A DNA stretch of 64,000 bases, taken from assembly GCA_032718475.1 (NCBI GenBank), contig JAUCBJ010003840.1:1-64000 (forward strand). Direction: 5' to 3'. Below, piece by piece: positions 11,955 to 23,800 of the stretch (position 1 is the stretch's first letter; each line of letters begins with the position of its first letter). The notes below the pieces were generated by a model. It was given only the letters and a program-made list of their open reading frames with translations, made no database searches and was not told the origin of the DNA. The translations under genes and the position numbers were made by a program. This DNA is from Nemertoderma westbladi (Eukaryota > Xenacoelomorpha > Nemertodermatida > Nemertodermatidae).

Positions 11955-12860
11955 TTATGACCTCCACTTACAAATTATAAAAGTTAACATTAAAAAGTTA
12001 CTGGGTGACCGTTGAGAGAAGGGTGAGGAGCGATGGGGATGCAGACCACGTGAGGGCATGGTAGTGGAGTTGACAAATCTCTTTACAGAATCTGCAGACG
12101 CAGACTGGAGATAGCGGGTGAAACGGCGATGGCCGGGACGCTTCCACGTCGAGGAGCTGAAGGCAGGGCCCGAGGTGAACTGATCCTCGATAAAGTTCGA
12201 TTCGCACTCAGCTCGGAAGACTCTGTAGCTCGTGAGGACTTCACAGTCGAAAACCGAAGGATATTTTTCTACAAGGTTCTCCACAAAGGATTTTTCATCT
12301 ACGAGGTTGAGGGTTGGTGTAGAGGACGCTGAGGTGTATGAAGTCCCAGTAACAGTTTGATATTGGCCGTCTTTACTTTGTCAATATCCTTTAGGTTTTA
12401 TAGCAAGAAGAATCGCCATATTTGTTGAATTGCATAGGAAAGAGACAATGGGTGCTATCTTTACATTAAATATTTATAGTCCTGTTTCCCTGTATAACAG
12501 TGGGAGGTGATTGAGTGATCCAACGATACTGTAAGTTTTCGATTTAATATGCTGCGAGAATCTCAATGAAGATTGTACAATTACTCCCAAATATTCATAA
12601 TCATTAGATTAGATATTATAACTAGGTCACCATCATATATAAACTTATCGCTTTGGGCTAGTCTCCCTCCTTTCTTGAACTTTACAACTTTCGTCTTTAT
12701 AAGATTAACCTCCATTCCGTTAATAATACGAGGTAGTCCACATAGAATATAAATTGTATTAGTGATACGGTTGTGCGAATAAACTGTTGTAGGTCTGCGA
12801 TGTACAAAATAAAGCAAGTCAGTGATAGGCATCCACCACCACCCTGTAGGGTTCCACGGA
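11955..12860 (-). pseudogene. LINE remnant related to the one at 50,329-51,702
   Basis: Minus-strand frame 12,581-12,832 has 'NGMEVNLIKTKVVKFKKGG', and 11,955-12,284 has 'FTSGPAFSSSTWK', both matching the LINE protein at 50,329-51,702 ('NSMEVNLSKTKIMKFRKGG', 'YTRGPAFTTSSWK'). The part between is deleted, so this is an internally deleted copy. Confidence 0.75.
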
Positions 12861-14320
12861 TGAGTTTAGTTGCGTTTATACCGCCGAATATTCTAATTTT
12901 GTTTGAGGTTAGACTCTTAGACTTTAATATTTTATTAATATTATTTTATAATAATTATAACACTTTAGGGATCTAAAACTTAATGTAAGAGTGGCATCCC
13001 CATGTTATTTTGCTAAGTAAAGGAGACCGTCACATTCACGTATAAAGGTTACTGTAGCTTTGCATTAGGTTTGGTGATGTTAATAAATGCACGTTCACGT
13101 ACCCATCATAGAGATGTCACTTTATGCCGTTTTTCAAAAAGAAAAGCTATTATCTTGAATTAGAAAATGTGTTTAATGCACTCATATGTCAGAGATATGA
13201 CGTTTAGATTTCCAGGAAAAAGCTATTATCTTCTATTAATTATGGGATTAAGTGGTCGACATTAAAATGTGGGAAACTTAATAGGATCATGACGGGAAAA
13301 CCGATGGCGATATCTTTATCATTAAACGCTACGGGAAAAAACTGATCGCAAAACATTATAACTACTAGAAAGTAGAAAGCCATCAAGATAGCTTTAAACG
13401 AAACTGCCTTTTGGGACTCAGAATAAGCACTAACTTTCCCGACAGCCAAATTTACTAACTTATAATATCTGAAATTATATAATAATATATTCGCATCCAC
13501 TCGATCCGTGCATTCCAGTGACCATGTTAAACTTTAAGTAAAACCAATTTTTGTGAGAAGTCTGGTGATAATTAATTGTCATTTATATTGGTCGCGAGAT
13601 AAAACATTCTAACAAGAACTAAAATATTAATTAAAACCCTGTTCCATATTGTTGTTTCAGTTGCTTTTCATCGGAAGTTTATTGATTATAAAACAATATT
13701 ATTAACTAATCTATACCTTACATATTTAATAAGACAACAAAGTCCAGGTCAGACTTGATACTATAGAATATAAATTAAATAATCTTTTCTTCTAGTAAAA
13801 TAAACTTTTGTATACATAAAGTTCACGCTAAATGAGAAACTCAGTAAAAGATGGAGGAAATCAATTGGATACTGATTATTAAACCTCGCAACATAACAGG
13901 AACGAGGAACAATTCAAATAAATATAAACGCTACTGTATGTATAGAATTAAATATACAAAGTTATTGATAAACATTAATTCCCATCATAATTAATGCCAC
14001 TGCCAAATTAAAACTGAAATTAAAACGTCTGATAAGAAGTGTAGAGTCTAATTTCTGTATAGGCTTAATTAATTCAGTTGGGGGCCTTAATCAGTTCAGA
14101 CACACTCAGTAACCTAATAAATATTCGCAATGGATTTTGACAGAGGAGCTATCAGCTGGCTACATACAGTAATTAGAAGACCGTTAGGACTTCTTACTGT
14201 AAAAGTATTCACTATGATTGTATCTATGTATATCGGGTGAACTCCACCGAAACTATAGCTAGTCCGGCAATTAAAATTATATCAATCGAAGCAGCTCAAC
14301 CCCAGGATGTGGAAAAATAA
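12861..14320. other. AT-rich intergenic sequence, nothing recognised
   Basis: No exon with convincing coding character or splice borders. A minus-strand open frame of 86 codons at 13,240-13,500 has no recognised motif and is likely chance. Confidence 0.45.
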
Positions 14321-14324
14321 AAGG

Positions 14325-14600
14325 GTTGATTGCCTCAAAACACGAAAATTGCCATCAACTCAATGATAGAAACACCAGCTGCTGGTGCTCATGTGGGCCT
14401 AGTAAGCTACTACTATTGATTGAATGGATAGCCCAAACTGCAGAGAAGTATATTACTTGCCAAATTGATTACTATCTCACTCTATCCCAGACCGAAAACA
14501 AATTGTAATATATTAGCCCGACATCTGAATGGCTCTTCCAAGTGAATCCTATGGGAATATCTATAGGGTTACTCTACTCACTGCTAGGGAGGGGGGACAC
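14325..14600 (+). repeat. dispersed repeat, copy 1
   Basis: Similar over its length to 15,525-16,095 after removing the SINE there: shared 'agaaacacc', 'gcccaaactgcag', 'attacttgcca' and 'gtgaatcctatgggaat'. Unknown family. Confidence 0.7.
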
Positions 14601-15096
14601 AAGCTGATTGAATTATAAGCACTGGCCTGTTCAAATGTTTTATACATATTAGAGTCAAGTCACGCAAGTTAGAATCCGTGATCAATGTTTGCGAAACTCC
14701 AAATCTATAGCTAATTTTGAAGAGCATTATTTTCCGGTTAAAATAAGCCTGGGTGACCCAGGCAAAAGTTTGGGAATCCTGAGATATTGGCTTCTGAACT
14801 TTTGGGAATTTTATGTAAAAATCATCCTCTACACCGATCAATTATTGTCCATTTAACAGTGCTGTTTCCTCTACAACATATTCTAGAACTGTGTTTTTAA
14901 TATTATATTTCGACAACATTCTTTTAACATTTCGGATTCGGGTATACTATAATTATTGTCTGTTCGAGAACGGAATATACGGATTTAATACCTGAAGAAA
15001 ATTAATCTGTATAACAACTGAGGCCGTAGACCGAAGTAGTTATACATGATTTATTTGCTGAAGACTGATACGACTTTACTTTTGAGGGAGGTTGTT

Positions 15097-15444
15097 CTAG
15101 TCATTTACAAGACGACAGCTAAAAATTATTTCGAATCCCCCGCTTAGACTTAGGAGTAAACTTATTGGTATTGGTACCCCATTATTCGACAACAAAACCA
15201 ACTGTCTGTTTCGATTCGGGCGGACGGTGTCTCGCATGTTGAACCACTTATTATCAACATCATCTAAAATCTTGAAGGTTTGAATCACATCACCCCTTTT
15301 TCTCCGATCAGTTGTAAGCCCGATCTGAGCCAATTTCTCCTCGTAAGATCCTGTCAGACCTGAAATATTCCTTCCTGTCGGGCCTAGGAAATTCTGATAG
15401 ATAGAAAGGAAAGAAAATCGCAGGTCCATGATACAATTTTGCAT
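15097..15444 (-). pseudogene. CR1/RTE-type LINE reverse-transcriptase tail fragment
   Basis: The minus-strand frame contains 'GSYEEKLAQIGLTTDRRKRG' followed by 'DVIQTFKIL', a pattern common just after the reverse-transcriptase domain of many animal LINEs. Only this fragment is visible. Confidence 0.7.
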
Positions 15445-15524
15445 GAACCAAAAAAAGACACTTGTGAATTCGCGGTTTAAATTGAAACATTTCCACTTGT
15501 TTTATTACGAAAAATAGCACAGTA

Positions 15525-16095
15525 ACACTAAAATTGCCATAGACTCAATAATAGAAACACCGTGTTCATGAAAAAATAATAGTGAGGGCCTACTAATGGG
15601 TGCTATTGAATGGTCAATTTATGTCGCAGTGTCTGAGTGGATACGGCGCCTGAACTGCTTACACGATAGTGTTTGGTGGCGCAGGTTCGAATCCGACTAA
15701 AGGCTGTAGAAATTTCGCACTGTTGTGTCCCTAGGCAAGACACTTTAGACATTAGTGCCTACGCCAACCCAGCAGTATAATGGGAACCTGACTTTGCTGG
15801 GGTAATGATAATAAAAGCAGGCGCTTTGATAAGGTCGTAAGACCCCTAAAGGCGCCTGCTATAACAAATATAAGTACAATTATTATTATTATTTTTTTAA
15901 TGGAAAGGCCCAAACTGCAGATATATTACTTGCCAAGTTTAGTAAGTTTGTGTTTACTCAGTCACTATATCCCAGACAGTAAGCAAACATCAACTGTTAG
16001 TTTGCAATGTACAGTATTATCCCAGCTGAATAGGTAGCTCTTCCCAGTGAATCCTATGGGAATATCTACAACGACACTGTGCTGTTAGGTGGCAA
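15525..16095 (+). repeat. dispersed repeat, copy 2, split by a SINE
   Basis: Second copy of the 14,325-14,600 repeat. The two halves (15,525-15,616 and 15,896-16,095) are separated by the SINE at 15,617-15,895. Confidence 0.7.
15617..15895 (+). mobile_element. tRNA-derived SINE
   Basis: Head resembles a Leu/Ser-type tRNA with polymerase III box A 'tgtctgagtgg' and box B 'ggttcgaatcc' about 50 bases apart. The body has 'gtccctaggcaagacacttt', a segment shared by many metazoan SINEs, and the tail ends in an (att)n-like run. The insertion splits an older dispersed repeat, which gives its borders. Confidence 0.85.
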
Positions 16096-18171
16096 GCCAG
16101 CTGAATGAATTTTAGTTTGCCAGAGTACTTCTGTTGACTATCGGGTACAAAGTGTATTGAAATGTTGGCCTACTCTGCTATAATTATAATATAATTGTTG
16201 TATTTAATTACAGTAATATAATATCTCGGTTTAAATGGAAACATCCCAACTTGTTTTATTTACAAAAATAAGAACGAATTATTGTCCTTTACTTCTTTAG
16301 CGCGATTGTATTGAATTCATGACAACTGCTGATATTATTATTAATCAATTGACACCTCGACTCCTCTCTGAGACTCCGACTACTCTATCCGATAGAACAA
16401 AATAATCATTTCGCTAACTGCTCTCTATCTTGTATAATCACAACAGCTTTTATAATTCATTAGCTGATTACAACGGAATAATTTTAGTTTGAAACTGTGT
16501 ATAAAATTGCTCGTACACCGGGACTACGCTCAGGGCTCAGACGGTTGGGTGCAATCTTCGCCCGCGTCCAACCTTCGCCCGATTGGGGGAAAGGCGTAGG
16601 TTACAGACACAATAGGTTAAAGACACGAATTTTTCTAACCAAAACAATAAACGAGGTTGTTAACACTCATTTTGAGGGCGAAGATGCTCCGGGCGAAGTT
16701 TGCAGCGTCCCCGCTCAGACTAATTTATCAGACAGAACAAAAAGCTTTCACTTGAATCGCACTGGCTCCTACGACATGCTTCACGAGCCGCTAGGCTCAT
16801 CTCTAGCATATTATTAAAACTATTTAAGGCAGGGAAAATCCTGGAAGGATTTAGGAATTGGATTTATAGACTTTGATTATGACAAAAATGAAGTTACATC
16901 AGAGTAATTAAACTTATAGGCAAGTTATAATTAAACTTTAAACGAGAAATATCATAACAAACATAGTTAATATAAAGAAACAAATAATATGGCTCTTATG
17001 TAACCAACATTATATAAAACCTTATCTAATAGAATGCCACACCAAATTTAATTGTTTTGTGACATTATTGATTAATTAATTAGTCGCCATAAAAAATATA
17101 AATACAAATAAATAGGAAATGTAGAACCCAAACAGCCATAGAAAAATAAATAGATAATGTTTGCTATAATCATTACGCACCCGAGCGAAACACTGATTGT
17201 TATAAATAAGGCAGAAACAAAGTAAGATCAAGTAGCTAGTCATCATATCCCATTCGCAAAAGATAAGTCGCCACAACACAATATAGAGAGAAAAAAACAG
17301 AAAATCAAATTGCAGGATAAAATATATTTTATTCGGATTGTTACTTTTTCGCTCACACCAAAATCGGGAGCAAAAGGAGTACTTTTCTTCCCTAAGAAAT
17401 AAAGTAACCCATATGATTGCATTGATTTTACTTTTTTCCCGGCGAAAAAAGTAAAATAAAATATTTTTGTTTAAATTTCTTAAATTTTATTACATGTGTT
17501 GAAGATAATCGAAGTAGAAAAGAGGGTTTTTGAGAGAGGGCACGTAATTTGAGCAAAATCCATTGACACACTCAGAAGTTATTGAAAATTTAGTGTCTAC
17601 ATGGCGAACACCAAAACAGAACTTAATATCCAATATTAGCTTATGTGTAGTTAAGCGGCTCTCTAGTAACGTAATAAATATTCGAGAACACTAAATTATT
17701 TAACATTGAGTAAGGCAGCATCAGGAGTTGAAGAGTACAGTAATTTGAATCGCAGTAACTATGGAAGCATTATTTTGTAACACTATCTCGCTCTATCTTT
17801 TAAGAATTGAGCAACAAAAAAGTACCAATTTAAGTATAAAATTACGTATTACATGGGAAAAAAAACGTATAATATTTTTTTTCAATATTCTCTCGACCCT
17901 TTATTATTTACATGGCTCTATGTAAATAAAATAGTGAAGAAAAGTTAAACTTTTTTCCCCAAATAATAAATAATTATTATTAGAAACTTGAAACATTACA
18001 ACTACTCCATAAATTCGACAGGTATGTAATGTTTATATGATATTTAACTTTATTTTACTCCAATGTCCGATTATTTCATGCCAATGAATTGTATTAACAT
18101 GCAATATGAACATAACATCATCCAAAATGTAACCCGGTAGCATATTAGGCATATGAATAGTGCGACGTAGC
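16096..18171. other. AT-rich intergenic sequence, nothing recognised
   Basis: No exon or repeat family identified. A 106-codon frame at 16,497-16,817 has no recognisable motif. T- and A-rich runs around 17,280-17,480 and 17,850-17,960. Confidence 0.45.
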
Positions 18172-20109
18172 AACCAAGGGTGCGACATAGACAGGTTTGT
18201 ACAACGGTCCCATCGTTCCCAAGGGTGCGACACAGACAGGTTTGTACAACGGTCCCATCGTTCCCAAGGGTGCGACACAGACAGGTTTGTACAACGGTCC
18301 CATCGTTCCCAAGGGTGCGACACAGACAGGTTTGTACAACGGTCACATCGTTCCCAAGGGTGCGACACAGACAGGTTTGTACAACGGTCCCATCGTTCCC
18401 AAGGGTGCGACACAGACAGGTTTGTACAACGGTCCCATCGTTCCCAAGGGTGCGACACAGACAGGTTTGTACAACGGTCCCATCGTTCCCAAGGGTGCGA
18501 CACAGACAGGTTTGTACAACGGTCACATCGTTCCCAAGGGTGCGACACAGACAGGTTTGTACAACGGTCACATCGTTCCCAAGGGTGCGACACAGACAGG
18601 TTTGTACAACGGTCCCATCGTTCCCAAGGGTGCGACACAGACAGGTTTGTACAACGGTCCCATCGTTCCCAAGGGTGCGACACAGACAGGTTTGTACAAC
18701 GGTCACATCGTTCCCAAGGGTGCGACACAGACAGGTTTGTACAACGGTCACATCGTTCCCAAGGGTGCGACACAGACAGGTTTGTACAACGGTCCCATCG
18801 TTCCCAAGGGTGCGACACAGACAGGTTTGTACAACGGTCCCATCGTTCCCAAGGGTGCGACACAGACAGGTTTGTACAACGGTCCCATCGTTCCCAAGGG
18901 TGCGACACAGACAGGTTTGTACAACGGTCACATCGTTCCCAAGGGTGCGACACAGACAGGTTTGTACAACGGTCCCATCGTTCCCAAAGGTGCGACACAG
19001 ACAGGTTTGTACAACGGTCCCATCGTTCCCAAGGGTGCGACACAGACAGGTTTGTACAACGGTCACATCGTTCCCAAGGGTGCGACACAGACAGGTTTGT
19101 ACAACGGTCCCATCGTTCCCAAGGGTGCGACACAGACAGGTTTGTACAACGGTCACATCGTTCCCAAGGGTGCGACACAGACAGGTTTGTACAACGGTCA
19201 CATCGTTCCCAAGGGTGCGACACAGACAGGTTTGTACAACGGTCACATCGTTCCCAAGGGTGCGACACAGACAGGTTTGTACAACGGTCCCATCGTTCCC
19301 AAGGGTGCGACACAGACAGGTTTGTACAACGGTCACATCGTTCCCAAGGGTGCGACACAGACAGGTTTGTACAACGGTCACATCGTTCCCAAGGGTGCGA
19401 CACAGACAGGTTTGTACAACGGTCCCATCGTTCCCAAGGGTGCGCCACAGACAGGTTTGTACAACGGTCACATCGTTCCCAAGGGTGCGACACAGACAGG
19501 TTTGTACAACGGTCACATCGTTCCCAAGGGTGCGACACAGACAGGTTTGTACAACGGTCCCATCGTTCCCAAGGGTGCGACACAGACAGGCTTGTACAAC
19601 GGTCCCATCGTTCCCAAGGGTGCGACACAGACAGGTTTGTACAACGGTCCCATCGTTCCCAAGGGTGCGACACAGACAGGTTTGTACAACGGTCACATCG
19701 TTCCCAAGGGTGCGACACAGACAGGTTTGTACAACGGTCACATCGTTCCCAAGGGTGCGACACAGACAGGTTTGTACAACGGTCACATCGTTCCCAAGGG
19801 TGCGACACAGACAGGTTTGTACAACGGTCCCATCGTTCCCAAGGGTGCGACACAGACAGGTTTGTACAACGGTCCCATCGTTCCCAAGGGTGCGACACAG
19901 ACAGGTTTGTACAACGGTCCCATCGTTCCCAAGGGTGCGACACAGACAGGTTTGTACAACGGTCCCATCGTTCCCAAGGGTGCGACACAGACAGGTTTGT
20001 ACAACGGTCCCATCGTTCCCAAGGGTGCGACACAGACAGGTTTGTACAACGGTCCCATCGTTCCCAAGGGTGCGACACAGACAGGTTTGTACAACGGTCA
20101 CATCGTTCC
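18172..20109. repeat. 45-bp minisatellite, about 43 copies
   Basis: Near-perfect tandem repeat; the unit contains 'cacagacaggtttgtacaac' and 'ccatcgttcccaagggtgcg'. Almost all variation is at one site, C or A in 'ggtCcc/ggtCac'. Because 45 is divisible by three and the unit has few stops, several frames on both strands stay open through the array, giving apparent proteins of 640-750 residues. These are artefacts of the repeat. It lies downstream of the calpain stop codon. Confidence 0.97.
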
Positions 20110-20707
20110 TTTAATGAACAACATTATACATGGACCAGTGAATGTTTCAAGTTTCTAATAAAACGTTACGCATTTATTTGTTGTATAAGTAATCGAATAT
20201 TTCATTACAGGAAGATAAAAATCGACTGTAAAACAAAGTGCAAGAATATTTTCAATGAAATAAATAACAAATTAATAAACTATTTTAATGTCTTAACCAA
20301 ATTAAATCTGTCCACAAAAAATGTATCCATCCATGAAATAATAATACCCAACAAAAAGATTATTCCACCAATGTTCAGAAAATATACCTTCTCAATTAAT
20401 AGAAAAACTAATGAAAATCATTAATAATTATAAATAAATGATATTAATTGCAATAATGATAATAATAACTATAAGTAAATAATACATTAAATTAATATAA
20501 ATAAATAGACATAAAGTTAATATATAGCACATGAATTAAAGAGCATAATTAATGTAAAGTGGTATTAATTGGTATAAGATAATATTAGGTATCTGGATAA
20601 TAAAAGCTCCATTAATAATTAATTATCTAAGAAAACCAATAATAATAAATAGTTTCAACAATTATTTTACCTCCAATAAAACAATCTAATCTTATAAATT
20701 ATTGTAA
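20110..20707. other. AT-rich 3' flank of the calpain gene
   Basis: Between the calpain stop codon and the 45-bp array; very AT-rich. No clear further exon. The 3' UTR probably lies here but I cannot place the poly(A) site. Confidence 0.4.
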
Positions 20708-20893
20708 TTAAAAAAAGGTAAGATCTGGACTTGAGATAACATTGTAAGTAATTGTTCCTTGTTTCTTATGTTCCACTCTGTCTGTAGAATGCAACGGACA
20801 GTTTGAATAAGTCAACTTCTTGCCGAACTCACGAGTTGGGGCGATAAATACACAGCCCATAAACTGGTCGCGAACGAGATTCGAGTTCCAAAC
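20708..20893 (-). CDS. calpain exon 13 (end of C2 domain, stop)
   Basis: Starts after acceptor 'ttgtccag', phase 0, reads '[13 protein letters not shown]' and ends '..SSPDLTFF' stop, 62 codons with the stop. '[12 protein letters not shown]' is strongly conserved at this place in calpain-5. Confidence 0.92.
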   Translation of the reverse strand, partial: VWNSNLVRDQFMGCVFIAPTREFGKKLTYSNCPLHSTDRVEHKKQGTITYNVISSPDLTFF

Positions 20894-23800
20894 CTGGACA
20901 AACAATAAATATCGAATACCCGTAACACTTTATTTACGGTTAGGGTTCCTCTTTATTTTAATCATATTTAAGAAACTTTTAAGGTATAAGGGGGGGGGGG
21001 GGGGGGGGGGGTTATGGCTTGGAAGTCATCATTTTGAAATGCTTACTGCACCAAAAAGCGAAAGAGCGAGTAGAAAAAAAAGTGTAAGATACATTTTGGG
21101 TGGACTATATTGAATTGTAATATTACCAAAAAAAAAAATAATTTTTGACGCCACTTAGCGGCCAGAGCCAAAATTGACATTTCTGACTTAAAATGCTTCT
21201 CCTTTGTTATACTTTATTTTCAGAAGTTGTAACCTGTTTTTTTGGAATCAGCATGGCCGATCATTAACAAACCACCTCAGAGGGTAGAGGCTGGCAGAGG
21301 CCCAAGGGAGGTAGATTCATGGGGTGATATAAGCTAACCAATGGGAGGGCTGCACCTGGCGGTTTAGAGTGTTGTATCGACCAGAGGCCAATGTAATGTG
21401 ATGGCCTACTATTTTCCCTTTATATTACCGGTCACGTGCATTGTGCAATCAGTTGGCATTTATTCTGTGTAGTAGAGTTGAAATAGTTTTCCACCGCTAC
21501 GCTGTGCTATCATCACTACCGGTACACTGTATTCATCAGTCAGTTGATTAATAGTAAAGTTCACCAAAGAAACTCCTTTATTTTACCAAATCAGTCAGTC
21601 CAACCACCAGTCAGCCATTAGCCGTCGCGCACGTAGGGAACATCACCAAAGTCAAACGGTCGGGATCTCAGTCTAACCTGGATCCCGACCCACCAAGTTT
21701 TCAAAGAAGCATTGTTTTTTCGTATAAAATGTTATAACCGTTGAACAATTATAAAATTGAAAAAAATGGCTCGAATTTTATTATTGCGCACACAAGCAGC
21801 TTTCATTTGATACCAAAAACTAACAAATTGGTTGAAAAATGGTGGAGGACTTCCCGCGCAAAAACTGTCCGCGAATATGTGAGAATAATAATTGAACGAC
21901 ATACTGACTAACATAACACAAGTGTCTTTAATTCTTGTCTTTACCTTTTACTTAATAAATATGTGAAAATGTCTGTCAATATATTATATAGCAACACGAA
22001 AGCACAAAACCATGCTAAGATTTTAGCTATGGGGATTTTCCTGGTCGCTGAGATTTAATTTCTGAGGTCAGTTCTAACTTTTAATCCATGAAATCTAGTT
22101 AATCTGTTTCCTGTCTGTCGGTCTTTCTGACTATCCTACGATCTGTTCGTCAAATATAAGAAAAAAGGGCAGATCTTCTAGCTAAAGGTTTAGCTCTAGA
22201 GGTTTTTTCAGGGTCGCAGAATCCATTTCGAGTGTCAGTTTTAACATTTGCTGACTTCCGAATTGTCAGTTTGGCTGTCGGTTATATTTTACGTCTATTT
22301 TTGACGGACAGGCGGACAGGCTTACTAAGAGGAACGATGACACCAAATTTGAATATTGATATCAGGAATGAAGTCAAGGACCAAGAAAACCTATAGGAAA
22401 TTTTTTAGACATATATTGTGAATTATATTGTTTTGGAGACATACTGACGGACAGACCGACAGTAAAACGGACAGACAGCCATATTTCGAGGAGTAAGAAA
22501 GATCTTGCTAAACAGATTTCATATTTGGAATCTTGATAAAAATCTGCTCTAGATGAAATAGAAAAAAAAATTGGAAAAAACATTTGAAAGCCAGTACCTA
22601 CCCCCAACCCCCCCCCCCCCCCCCCCCCCCGTAAATGTATTATTGAATGGGTATGATGTTATGTAGACCAGTGCATCAGTAACTATCACATACAATGAAT
22701 AGTTTCACTTTCATTCCACCTTCAGTTAACCAACCTGTAAAGTAATAGGTTTATCAGGTTTCTTTCTGTAGATAATAAATGTGACCTTCCATGTTGGGTT
22801 CACTGTATTCTTTCTTACAGGGCTGCAGACTTTCTGTCCTTCACAATGAACATAGGCATAAGGGTCAGCTCCTGTAACCAATTAAACAGTATAAATTAAA
22901 TTAAACAGGTTTTTAAGAATAAATACCGGAAATATGTACCTACCTGCTCACCAACCTACATCCAGCTCACCAACCTACCTCCTGCTCACCAACCTACCTC
23001 CAGCTCACCAACCTACCTCCAGCTCACCAACCTACCCCCAGCTCACCAACCTACATCCAGCTCACCAACCTACCTCCAGCTCACCAACCTACCTCCAGCT
23101 CACCAGCCACCTCCAGCTCACCAACCTACCCCCAGCTCACCAACCTACATCCAGCTCACCAGCCTACCTCCAGCTCACCAACCTACCTTCAGCTCACCAA
23201 CCTACCTCCAGCTCACCAGCCTACCTCCAGCTCACCAACCTACCTCCAGCACACCAGCCTACCTCCAGCACACCAACCTACCTCCAGCACAGCAGCCTAC
23301 CTCCAGATCACCAACCTACCTCCAGCTCACCAGCCTACCTCCAGCTGACCAACCTACCTCCAGGTCACCAGCCTACCTCTAGCTGATCAACCTACTTCCA
23401 GCTCACCAGCCTACCACCAGCTCACCAGTCTACATCCACCTCACCAACCTACCTCCAGCTCACCAACCTACCTCCAGCTCACCAACCTACCTCCAGCTCA
23501 CCAACCTACCTCCAGCTCACCAGCCTACCTCCAGCTCACCAGCCTACCCCCAGCTCACCAGCCTACCTCCAGCTCACCAACCTACCTCCAGCTCACCAGC
23601 CAACCCCCAGCTCTCCAACCTACCTCCAGCTCACCAACCTACCTCCAGCTCACCAACCTACCTCCAACTCACCAGCCTACCTCCAGCTCACCAGCCTACC
23701 TCCAGCTCACCAACCTACCTCCAGCTCACCAACCTACCTCCAGCTCACCAACTTACCATCAGCTCACTAGCCTACCTCCAGCTCACCAACCTACCCCCAG

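Noticed and set aside
13240-13500. 86-codon minus-strand frame with hydrophobic stretches
   Set aside because: AT-rich chance frame; no family similarity noticed.
16497-16817. 106-codon plus-strand frame
   Set aside because: No recognised motif, no splice support, no neighbouring exons.
18033-20424. Five overlapping open frames of 640-754 codons on both strands
   Set aside because: All are read-through of the 45-bp repeat (divisible by three). No start context, splice borders or protein family; frames on both strands cannot all be genes.
22934-23386. 150-codon frame of [11 protein letters not shown] repeats
   Set aside because: Plus-strand reading of the donor-seeded 19-bp intron array.
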